DNA from: Druceiella hillmani
Lineage: Eukaryota > Arthropoda > Insecta > Lepidoptera > Hepialidae
Reading direction: 5' to 3'
Length of the DNA stretch: 64,000 bases
Assembly (NCBI GenBank): GCA_039881145.1
Contig: JAYKKI010000005.1
Span: 29,493,501-29,557,500, forward strand
A program made the translations under genes and the position numbers. Shown piece by piece: positions 26,301 through 37,112 of the stretch. Position 1 is the first letter of the stretch. Each line of letters starts with the position of its first letter. Under the pieces are notes generated by a model. The model ran no database searches. It saw only the letters and a list, made by a program, of their open reading frames with translations, and was not told the origin of the DNA.

Positions 26301-28306
26301 TATTTGTACAAAATAAGAAATAAATTGGATGAAGAAGCGACGTGTGATGTAAAATGGTGAGTCTCTACTATAAGCTAGGGATGAATTAAAGAATTCCCTT
26401 GTCTGTTTTGTATATTGCTCTTGAGCGAACTTTATTGTGGATTTAAGTGAAATAGAAATATTATAGCGTTGGCTGCTTCGGAGATTATCAGTGGAATATC
26501 ATTTGTGGTTGTCTATAATTGCAATTAAATCGAGTGAATATGTAGGTGTAAGGGTGAGTGTTTAATTTATCTTACTTTATACTTCTGTTATTATTACAGT
26601 TTATATGACTTTAACATGTGTTTTCACATATTCTAAGACCAGATTTAAACATCAAATTTAACGAATATCGATTTGAGTTCACAGATAAACAACTCACTAT
26701 TTTATTTTTCCATCGCAACCCGATTACCTGTGAGACAGTTTTAAAATTATTATGCTGCAACTTCATCAAGTATTTCATAATCTACTGGAGCGCATGACGC
26801 TGGATATTCCGTTAGAATTATACTCGAACATTAATATTTTATGCAGGCTGATGTATTGTACTGATAGGAAAATAATAAATGAAACTAAAAATTAACGAAA
26901 CAAAAAGTAACCAAAAGTGAACGAAACAAAAAGTAAAACAACATAATATGTGAAATTTGACTAAAGATTCTAGTCAGAAAACGGCATTATAATGGAGCAA
27001 ATATGAGTATAAGAATTCTTCTAATAAAGTTTTATACCGAATACTCTGTATTATATAAGTTTATTGTCAGTATATTCTAATAATTTTTTTAATAAATGAT
27101 AATGGAAAACTGATATTTCAATTAGCCACAATTAGCAGTAAATAATTGTTAATGAATATTATGAACTTTATATGGAAACTAGCTTTCAGTTCTGGCTTTA
27201 CTGATCAAAAACATACCATGGTTACATTTTACTTGAATCATTTTTTATGTAATAATTATTTCAAATTAATTTATTAGTGTCTTTATTAACGGTATAGTTA
27301 TTTATCCTGTGATTCACTCGAGTACAGATCTGAATGCCTAAATCCAGTAATATAAAAATGCATCTAACAGACAATGATTAGCGATATTTGTCCTGAAATT
27401 TTTTTGTAGATTTCGTCGTTGTGTGCATTTTTTTATTATACATTATTTTAATTTAACTAAAACTGTTTAATGTTTTAACTCAAATATTAAACTCTGCCAG
27501 AAAACGAGTCATGAAAAGCAATATGTATTAATTAGCGTATATACCCTTTATCTCTCTGTAAATTTTCATCTTCCCTCCAATACTTTCGTATGTTATTTTA
27601 AATGTAGCTACGCCAGCTTAAAACTTAACTCTAAATTGAACCGGGTACACTCCGGTTCCCTTCACTTAAATAGTGACCACTCATTGTCCATATATTCAAC
27701 ATGATTATTATAAAATCTGTGTTTATCTGAATACTTTAAACTACACAAAATGTTCAAATAGGATGATACAATTTTCATTTATTTCAGAAAAGACATTTTT
27801 TTATAATCCCTCAAAAATTAACAAGCAAATGTTTTTTTCCCATAAGCAGTTGGTTTGATAAAATTTTAATAATAAAATAAAACAATGGTACATTATTTTA
27901 CTTCGATATTGCTATATATTCGGAGTAAGTAATGTATAATTCTGAAAGTATAAAATTAATATAAAACGAAAAGTAGAATAACATTCAAGCGTGAAGTTAA
28001 AAAGTTAGCAACCTCTACTGCCATAATTTGAATCCATAGCCATAGTTTCGGAATTCTCTTGGACTCTATTGCCATAGTTCAGAATTCAGTGCAAATTTCT
28101 TCAGTGATTGCAGTTCTAATTAGTAATCCACTCCCGGAAGTAAGAATGACTAGCCAAGTATTAAGCAAATTTTTGTCACACAATTTTAATTCTAGGCGAT
28201 CCAGTATTCACTATCTTCTAGAGCTGAGTAATTCACGTAAATTTCTCCTCCTTACTCAAAAAATACGAGACAAAAATTCTTATCGACCTAAAACATATGT
28301 ACCCTA
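23331..28306. other. gene-free AT-rich DNA
   Basis: No gene was recognised. It contains a GATAC pentamer run (23697-23712), a hairpin at 25296-25353 (listed separately) and a less AT-rich segment 24290-24460 with an open plus frame of about 62 codons that I cannot place. Another plus frame, 28059-28307, lies directly before element D; neither resembles a known family. Confidence 0.45.
25296..25353. repeat. 21-bp hairpin with a 16-nt loop
   Basis: Arms 25296-25316 and 25333-25353 are complementary over 21 bp with one mismatch; the loop (GTCACCTCGAAAGTGT) can add a short CAC/GTG pairing. The size is within the range of small-RNA precursors, but the nearly perfect stem could equally be a snapback. 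Confidence 0.75.
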
Positions 28307-28320
28307 AGTAACACACAATT

Positions 28321-28501
28321 ATTGAATACATTTGGCGTTAATTTTGTAGAAATTCATGGGATATTAGCAAAGATAGCTAATATCCCACGCTTTGCTAATA
28401 TTCCACCTGAAGATGTTGTAATACAACGAAACCTAGGTCGTGGTTAAAGAAATTAAAGAAAGTAGAAATAATACTATATCACGTAGTTTCATTTAATTGT
28501 G
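28321..28501 (+). mobile_element. hammerhead-bearing element, copy D (intact ribozyme)
   Basis: Bounded by perfect 14-bp direct repeats AGTAACACACAATT (28307-28320 and 28502-28515). The first 36 bases (28321-28356) are the family's 3' terminal sequence in inverted orientation. Then comes a hairpin (GGGATATTAGC ... GCTAATATCCC, 28366-28386), the complete ribozyme (28403-28443), and the forward body ending at AATTGTG. In other copies that point is followed by the AATAATGAATTTC tail, which here appears only inverted at the left end. The layout suggests an inversion during integration. No protein is encoded. Confidence 0.9.
28403..28443 (+). ncRNA. minimal type I hammerhead ribozyme
   Basis: Stem I is CCAC (28403-28406) with GTGG (28440-28443). 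The core CTGAAGA (28407-28413) fits CUGANGA, and after one unpaired T, stem II is GTTGT (28415-28419)/ACAAC (28423-28427) with an AAT loop. Then GAAA (28428-28431) and a very short stem III, in which A-T and C-G pairs close around CTAG, lead to the cleavage triplet GTC (28437-28439). All invariant core positions are present, and cleavage is predicted after C28439. Such minimal stem-III ribozymes are known from Penelope-like elements and retrozymes, where they process repeat transcripts. The extra base between CUGANGA and stem II and the 4-bp stem I make activity uncertain. Confidence 0.85.
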
Positions 28502-28515
28502 AGTAACACACAATT

Positions 28516-30122
28516 GATAGAATTATGTGGTGGGGGATGAACGATATATAGTTAAAGACTGATTTCGCGCCTAATTAAAAATTACCAATTCTGGGGCGAA
28601 CAATTTAACATTTTAAAAAAATTAAATGACTATTATTTTCACACAGGCGGTAACAAACCAAATCAGATCTAATGTCTTAATTGTCTTTATCTTTTATTTA
28701 CTTTATGTTATTGTGATCCCATATCTGCTACGAGCTTCTTTCACTTGAAGCACGTAGCAGTTATTCTTTAAAAAAGCTAACAGCGAATATATATGTCAAT
28801 TAAATTTCTGAATTACAAGAAGAATGTGCAAATAGTTACAAACGGAAAAAAATCACAATGTTCTTTATGAATGAATTATAACTTCGTTCAATAACAGGTA
28901 TACTATTAGTCGACAGTTTCAATGTGTTACGGTGGTAAGTATTATAAAAAAGAATTTGAATACCACAACATTCTCTCTTCCTCAAAATGACGCACAAATG
29001 TAATCCTCTGTTTCCACTTAACCTGTTCATTTATTTTGAAATAATAGACTTGAATATACATAAAATAACACCACAAATATCAATTGAGCAAATGCTGACA
29101 AAGTGCAGAGGTATTAATTCAATTTCAGTTAGTCCAAGTAACAGTAAACTCTCGGCCGTTGAAAGGCAATTATAAAAAATTAAATATTTGCACATCCTTT
29201 TGGTTAGAGAAATAACAAGGGTTGATGGAAATAAAATAAAAACGTATTATAATTTTTTCCCTGGCTACGCCATTATTTTTATGCTTATAAATGACTAATT
29301 GCTAGATGTAAAATTAAAGGTTATGAATGTTTCATTCAACACCCAAGTACATTTATAAAGTGTTTAATATTTTATCATAATAGGCTTATTTAACTACTGC
29401 ATAACTGCATTTCATTTGATCGTATTGTTCCAACATTTAATTGTATTTTTAACATAATTTTAAATTAGGTGATAAGTATAAAGTAATGTGATTTTCTTTA
29501 TGAATAACTTTTTATTACCCATCATTTGATATCTTTGCTTATTTTTCTGCTCAATTCATAGTTTTTCAACCAACACCATTATACAATTATATAGTTGATT
29601 ATATTGTAGCATGTTCTCACATCATAGTAATTTTTGAGAACGGGTTCCTTTAATTTATTATTTAATTTTATGATATATTATTTAAAGCAAATTGCTCTGT
29701 ATAAAATGACAATTTTTCCGATTTAATATACGAAAATTATAATACAATAATAACGATATTTTATATTTTATAAATATGCAGTTCGAATTAATTCCTGTCA
29801 ACTTACATTTGAATAACTTTAATCGCATTAAACCACAAAATACTTAAATATGAGTTCCGAAATTTGTAGAATTCCGCACCTCAAAACGGAAAACAAAACT
29901 CTTACAAGATCACTCGCATATCCATCTATCTGCATAGCACAAACTTTTTTCTAAGAAACCGTTCGACCCTGAAATTTGAACACGATAGTAGAAAATATTA
30001 ACCCGCACATATTTCAATACAAAACTGATTTGAAATTAGATGGAAAATTTAGGGGAAAAAAGTAACATTCGGCATAAAAAAATTATTCATAATTTTAGGT
30101 ATTACGTCTTCACATTATCAGT

Positions 30123-30125
<3 letters not shown>
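28516..30125. other. gene-free AT-rich DNA
   Basis: No gene or element was recognised. A 10-bp inverted repeat (CTACGAGCTTCTTTCACTTG / CAAG-GAA...CGTAG type pairing) lies near 28728-28760. Confidence 0.45.
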
Positions 30126-30191
<66 letters not shown>

Positions 30192-30195
30192 TTAT

Positions 30196-30228
<33 letters not shown>

Positions 30229-30230
30229 CC
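30126..30230. repeat. (TA)n microsatellite with TACA interruptions
   Basis: About 105 bp of TA with TATG and TACATACATACA interruptions. It produces an artefactual Ile-Tyr frame. Confidence 0.95.
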
Positions 30231-32621
30231 ATTTCGTCCCACTTCCAAGATTTCTGAACCTATAATTACGACAAAACATATTGTGAGAAGCATTGCATAC
30301 AACGTAAGAAACTTATCGCGAAGATTCTGGATATATTTACCTTATGATAAATTAATATTTATAGTTTAATAAATATACCAAGAACACTTAAATGTTTATA
30401 AGTACCTAACTCTCGTAGTTCCAGTCCTACTCATTCTTGAAAGGTTTTTTAGTAAATATACATATATCATACTCGTAATTCCCTTGCATATTATATTCCT
30501 ATATCTTTCGTGGTTCGGGCAGCATATAATCACATCTATAATTTTGTGAGAGCTGAACGTGATTTCCTCCATTCCATTTTTCAAGTCAACTCTCGATGCA
30601 CTCCAATCTATTAATACATCATTGTATTAGAGTCCGTAATATTTGCAAAAAATAAATTTACCAAGGTCTTATTAAATTCGATCCAGTATTTATATACATG
30701 CAAAATAAAATAAATAAGAAAATATATGCTCTTATGTATAATTACGCCTACTTTTTGACGAAAAAGTAATAGTAGTTTTATTAAAAGCTTATTGTACATT
30801 ATAAGCTACAACAGTTGCACGAAATTATTCGTCGCATAAATAACCAAATCGTATTTTTTGAGAAATATTCTTCAGTCTCAGTGCATAGAAATTTTCGTAT
30901 TATATCTCTTTGTTACAGTAATGTTTCTCTTAAATAAAGTTTAACAGTTAATTGGAATATTTTAAAGTAAAAAAAATTTCCAAGTAGTAGATACAATTTT
31001 TATGTAAATAGATTTTCTCCGTACTCTTATCAATCTGCTGATGGTAGCTGCATGCTCTTTTATATATTAATTTAATTAAAGTTAAATTCTTCAGAAAGAA
31101 CACAGAGCTCCCCCCTTCAAAGATATTTGAAAATATCTTTGAAGCTCTTTTCTAAAAGTGTAATTCTACAGTTAGTTATATGAAAAGCTTCTTACTCATC
31201 TTCGTTACCACGTCGCAAACTTTTACCGCAAAAAAGATTTTTAATAGAATTTCTGATTATAAAATATTGAATTGATTAAGGTTAGGTATATTTCTCGAAT
31301 TATCTGATTCCTAATTATATTCATTTGATGTTTTTATTAAAATTTATAATTAAATTCGGGAGCAATCAAAATTACTACATTTTCTGTAATTTAAATTGTA
31401 TTGAGTAGTATATAAAATAATTTATCTAGTGTAATCAATTTGGACATTATTCCATAAATCCCAATAAATGGATAATTTTAATCTTATATTAAACATTTAA
31501 TATTCAATTGGATATAAAGGTGAATAAACATAATTTATTAAGATGATATCACATGACAAAGATTATTTATTGCAAGATACGTATTAAGAAATTACAAATC
31601 TACATTAAATTTACAGAATCTCTATGTAAAAAAAATGTGGGGCTTTAAAAATGGTTTTCGAAATAGTGAGACCGGATACACATAAATATAAAATAGATAA
31701 GAAATTAACGATTGTTCAAATTTAGTTTTTTTGGTTCTAAACGTATTTGTATCGAACAATTGTGAATTGTGGAAAAAAGTTTGAGTCCATAGATAATAAC
31801 TTGCTTAAAAAAACTATATTTCAAAAAGTACCCATATAAATATAAAATAGAGAAATTACACCATTAATACCAGTTCTCAATGCTTATCTAATTTATTTAT
31901 AGCAGATATATTTATTAAAACTCACCTATTCGTGACAAGCCATTATTTTGTCCCTACTGTTAGTCACTAACAAAATAATGTTTAGTTAAGTACAGAATCT
32001 TAATGCATGACACGAATCACATGGCTAGTATTTTAATACATTCAGTTTCATTTATTAATCGGCCTCAACTGAACCATCAATTTATTCCATAGACTTATCG
32101 TGGACGTAGATGTCATCTGTTCATCCGTCTGTCTATCCGTTTCTCTGTCAAAGGCTGCAAAATTCTGTATGAAATAAGATATGGTCTTTGAATTTGCACA
32201 TAAAATGTAGTTTCCTAGCCCCAAACTATAAATTATTAATGTTATGTTTCGATATTTATATTTTAAAAATGACTTAAAAATTATATTTTGGGGGCTATGA
32301 TAAATGAAAAGTGAGGTCGAAGAAGTAACCTCTCCCGTATCCTGTATTTAAACCACAAATAATATAAGTGATAAACATGGTATATCGAAAAACATGAGTG
32401 AGAACACCAAAATATCTTTTTAAAAGTTATGATGTTGTTTTGCCTGTAAAATGAATATGAGATAATGTTCTATACAGTTACAAATAATGTCCATATTTCT
32501 ATGTAGTTACATAATGTAATAGAAATAATATGTACCCTCAAATGCTTTTCTATTATATATAGGTAAATGTGTACGAGTTCTCTTCGTGTTTAACAGGTTT
32601 CTTTTAATTAACTCATATTAT
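30231..32621. other. gene-free AT-rich DNA
   Basis: No coding sequence was recognised. A 14-bp hairpin CTTCAAAGATATTT / AAATATCTTTGAAG lies at 31115-31144. Confidence 0.5.
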
Positions 32622-32623
32622 TT

Positions 32624-32681
<58 letters not shown>
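32622..32681. repeat. compound (CA)n(TA)n microsatellite
   Basis: About 12 CA repeats switch directly to about 19 TA repeats. Confidence 0.95.
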
Positions 32682-32686
<5 letters not shown>

Positions 32687-32859
32687 CTATATAAATGCAT
32701 ATATATGCATATTCTCTTCATAAAATCGTTAAAATTTTTGTTATAATAATTTCTAAATATAAGTTGGTTTGCACACATAAATGATCCATTACGAAACTAA
32801 CCTACAGACTGCCTTCATACCTCGTAATTCTAGAGATATGTAATGCAAAAATTTTTGTA

Positions 32860-32950
32860 TAGATGATGAAACACAACGAAACCTAGGCCGTGGTAAAGAA
32901 CTCAAAGAAAGTAGAAATAATACTACATCACGCAGTTTCATTTAATTGTG
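32860..32950 (+). mobile_element. hammerhead-bearing element, copy E (5'-truncated)
   Basis: Starts within the stem II region (GAAACACAACGAAACC), continues with CCTAGGCCGTGGTAAAGAA and the body to TTCATTTAATTGTG. The CTGAAGA strand and stem I 5' side are missing, and GTC has become GCC, so there is no functional ribozyme. It ends at the same AATTGTG point as copy D. Confidence 0.8.
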
Positions 32951-35900
32951 TACATAACAAATCTTTATAAAATTGTTTTCCTATAACTTATAACGTCTAA
33001 TCTTTGTAGATATTCAATGGAATCCGTCAATGTATTCAGTATGTAACATTACATTTTATAACAAAAATTCAATCACTTTGTATACAATATTTTATAAATA
33101 TGGTAATAAATGTCTTAAAATTTAAAAAAAAGTAATCATTTCTCGAAATATATTAAAAAATCAGTAAATTGTTGAATTCCGCACGACCGAAGCTGAGAAC
33201 AAAAATGAAAGTTTCCAAATTAGTACCCGCAATGTTGTACTTCCTTCCTCCACTTAGGGCAATAAATGTTCACAACCGCATTATATATACCACTCCACCT
33301 CCTCTTTAGTTAGCAATTGAGTTGCACATAAAGGAAATAACATAATACATGAAACATCCGTAAAAGAAAGCAAAATAAGAACTTAACTATTTTAAAATAG
33401 TGAAATAGTAAAAGAATCTTGTAAAATAATATTCGGTAAATTAGACTTTTTCAGGAATGGTGATACTCCCGAAATTCTAAGGAATTGTTTGATACTCTTC
33501 ACCAAAATCCATCAAATCGTTTACGAATACAAAATTGTTCAGCAGATAACCCTTTCTGTTTAAGCTTTGCGTTCAAAGAAATAAAACAGGAAAAACAAGA
33601 AATATATCACAAGCGACTACAAAAAGGTTGGAATTGGGATAAAAACTAAATTTAAATAACGTGATAAACACAACAGGAAGTACAGGTAGTTAAAAAACTA
33701 CTTTTAAAATATTTTAACAAGCGCTCTTTTAGCTTTTTACGACTTTAAGGTTTCATTGTCTGCAAGTCATGACATCCATGCGTTACTTTGTTTCTGTCAT
33801 CCCACTTTTAGCCACGGGAAAGGTCCCGATTGTCACGGACAACAAAACATTTGACGAGGGTGGCATTCGCTCATAAGGCGTCGGCGGTGCTTGTAATAAA
33901 TGACTGAATTATCATTGCACAACTATCTTCGGGCTGATCGCTGAGGCGGTTTACTTCAGGTTTGCGTTTCATAGGTTTGTTCATATTTATGAGTGATAAT
34001 TTTCAAATATCACGAGAACTTATTGCTACGGTTTAAATGTGTGTAATGAAATTGGTTTATGTTGTACATGAATAAAAAGTTTAATCTATGTAGTCAAAGT
34101 AATTTTACTTGTGTCGGGATAGAAACTCTAAAAAATTGTTTGCAAATATTTCTTCGAAATAATTAGACAAAGATCTATGTATGAATTCTACAGTTGCATT
34201 AATACGAGAATAAAAACTAGTAATCTGGTAATAGAACAAATTGATAAGATTGTTTATTAAACTAATATGTAATGGAATGGAACTGCAAATGAATGAAAGA
34301 AAAAAACAATTTTTTTCATGTAGAATCGATATTTTAAATAAATGTCGGAAATAAGTAATATTTTTCATTGGGTTTCTTCAGTTTAACTAAACGGAAACCT
34401 AATTTTAAAGGACCTTTTTTGTAGAATCAGGTCAATAATCAAAAACTCGTTCTTTTAAGAAACTTGAAATCTCCCTCTTTATTCCGCCCTAATTGTAAAA
34501 ACAGGAGGAGTACTTCTTAAATTATTGCAAGGAAAATTCGTCTTTAACAAGACCGCAGCCGATAAAAATAGTCGATAACCTCTGGCACGATTACTATTAT
34601 TACCAAGGCGAATACATAAACCCTGTAGTGCTGGAATGAGTAATTTTAACATAACAGTTACTTACTTATAACTATGGCAGTGAGTTATTTGACAATTTTT
34701 TATGAAATTTATTGCCAGAAATAAGAAGAATATAGATTCAACATGTAAGCATGATCTTCTTTATCTAGGGGATATGATGGTTTATATTTGTATACAGGTG
34801 CATTGATTTATAATTCTGAGCTAAACAGCATTTTTATCACGATCGTCATATTGAAATTATTAAAAGATTACTGTGTTGCATGTAACAGAACTATGTAAAT
34901 AAGGGGTGTTACTTTAATTATTATTTTATATTTTATACTACTGATGTTTTATACAACCGAGAATTCTTGCTCGTATGAATAACAAAATAAAATATGCCTC
35001 GACTTTTGGATGTTTCAATATTTTAACTATTGAAAAACTTGTTTTAAAAGACGGGATTATGAATCTTATCCATCATTATCTTTTTAATATACACCGAAGT
35101 AAAATTGCGATGGAAAAATTCAACACATTTATAAAATTGAAGAAAAATATAAAATATCATTTATTTACCTGGTTTCAGACATTTGGCTCGCGATTTCCTT
35201 GGGTCAACTGCAGCCGTAGCTAACAATCATAGATCAGAGGTGACCCAGAGACAGGCAATAAATTAATAATAGGTCATGATGAAATATCGTGACCGATAAT
35301 TTAACTTTCAGCGTTTAATGTTAAAAAAAAACTAGCACGAGTTTATTCATAGTCGCTTATAACATTATTATTTTTATATCATTTACTCTATTAGTATACA
35401 AAGTGAAATGCTTGCTTTTTGGCAGTATTTGGCACTGTTTTAACAGTTAATTAATTTTGTTACGTGTTGACAGATTTTCAAAGAAAACAGTATTACTATA
35501 AAAATGTTACAGGAAAATTCAACTTCATTGAGTTAACACAATTGCAAAATACATAACGTATTTTCGCACAGTTTCGGCTCCATAACCGCAAATAATTAAA
35601 ATCATGCTATCTGTTTACGGGGAAGTCCCTTTCTTCCATTATTTCAAACTTAAGTCTTAAGCTTACACCTTAAGTCCCCCGGGCTGGGATTTGTGGAAGA
35701 TTTGACTACAAAACGGCAGTCATAGTGAAAGTGAATTGACTTTGTGCTTCGGGATGCAAAGTTTTGTCACGAGTGTTAGAAGCTTTATATTATTGTGTCG
35801 AATTTATGAACTTAATTTATTAGAAAAGACGAGGTTACATATCGAATTTGAATTGCTCTCGAGTTATATGCCTGTATGATTTTTTTTTTTAAATTGTGCA

Positions 35901-36950
35901 GAAGTGTCTCAGCATTTTTAAATGTGAGAAGGGTGAACAGAATTTGTTTTACATTAAAAAAGGTTTTACATTTCGTACTTATCACTTTATTAGTATGAAT
36001 TTTATATTGAAATGAAGAAAATTAAACAGCACATGGAGATTTGACATATTTTCCAATAATGCTCAATTGAATTTTATTTTAAACAATAAATGTTTATAGT
36101 ATACCAGCAATTAAATGAATCAACATGTTTGCTATCTTCCCGACATGAAATGGATATTTTCGTGCTGTAAAGGATCTTTCATTTTTCTTTGCTTTATTTT
36201 GTTCCTTTGCCCTTGAATAATCAGCGATTACTATTTGATGGGAATAATTTTCACATATCTATGTATGGGTTTGTGTGAATATTCTGGTCATAACTAGAAA
36301 ACGACTACGTCTACTTGTGTAAAAAATAGAAGAAGTTTATATATGTCCAAAAAAGAATTAGCCAGGTTATTTACTGTTTGACTGTCGTTATTACTTTTTG
36401 AATACACTTGAGGCTAAGAAAAATGGGCCGTAAAGTGAAATCAATCAAACATTTCATTTATTGTGTTTTTTTTTGTTTTAATATATGTTCTGTACATCAA
36501 AATTATAGAAATTATATATTAAATGCAATCAGTCTATTATTACAAATCATTTAGTTTGGTTTTGGTTGATTTAGTTAAATAGTCAAAGGTAAAGTAATTT
36601 ATCACCTCTGGCATGATTACTAAAATCCTTAGCAATGAGAATACATAAAGAAGTACAAGAATAAATAAGATTTCTGTGACTGTGAGGTAAGTGAAAATTT
36701 TTAATATTTCTAACAAAAATTTTTAATCTACTGCTAGCAACAAGAAGAACATAGATTTACCATTCACAAATCGGTTCGTTTTGAATAAAATGGTAAACAA
36801 AGTCAGGAGTTTGGAAGTCATGAAAATGTGCACGCATTTCTGTTCGCTTTGAGGATAGTGTGTGGGACGTTTCTTGTAATGTGGTATTTTTATATTTTTT
36901 TACGTTCCTGAGTTAATATTATGTTTTTATTGATCTTTATCATCCGTTAT
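32951..36950. other. gene-free DNA with one G+C-rich island and diverged direct repeats
   Basis: No gene was recognised. The segment 33770-33985 is markedly richer in G+C (CCACGGGAAAGGTCCCGATT, GGCGTCGGCGG) but all frames contain stops. Two diverged direct repeats, about 34565-34745 and 36597-36765, share CCTCTGGCA, GATTACT, AATACATAAA and AAGAAGAA-ATAGATT. Poly-A-like A-rich sequence (minus strand) lies at about 36880-36905, next to the coding-like segment that follows. Confidence 0.45.
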
Positions 36951-37100
36951 TTAATTTTGCTCTTCATCGTCGTATTGTAAGTCCTTTGGAATATTAAGGT
37001 CTCCTAGCTTTTCCTCAATTGCAATATTCTTTTGCAAGAAAGCAACAAAATCAACGTCTATAGAACCATCAACATTGTACCTTTTAATGTTATCTGATTC
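36951..37100 (-). CDS. orphan coding-like 3' end, 50 codons (terminal exon or processed pseudogene)
   Basis: The minus frame from 37100 to a TAA at 36951-36953 reads as ordinary soluble protein: RYNVDGSIDVDFVAFLQKN, then IAIEEKLGDLNIPKDL, and an acidic tail ending YDDEEQN. Composition and codon pattern look like real coding sequence, unlike the Ile/Asn/Phe/Tyr/Leu-rich frames elsewhere. Upstream the frame is interrupted (TGA at about 37125), with an AG (ATATAG) just before the block that could be a splice acceptor. Downstream on the minus strand an AATAAA occurs within 30 bases of the stop, then A-rich sequence at about 36905-36880. This fits either the last exon of a gene on the minus strand, or a truncated retrocopy with its poly-A tail. 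I do not recognise the protein and assign no function. Confidence 0.5.
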   Translation of the reverse strand, partial: ESDNIKRYNVDGSIDVDFVAFLQKNIAIEEKLGDLNIPKDLQYDDEEQN

Positions 37101-37112
37101 TATATTTAAGCA

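Noticed and set aside
26300..26570. GTGAGT-type donor sites as evidence of exons near 26.36 and 26.55 kb
   Set aside because: Isolated donor-like motifs without an open frame or acceptor are expected by chance.
28321..28501. CRISPR or tRNA-derived SINE as the identity of the dispersed element
   Set aside because: No regularly spaced repeats, no A/B-box polymerase III promoter and no tRNA-like head; the hammerhead core and target duplications explain it better.
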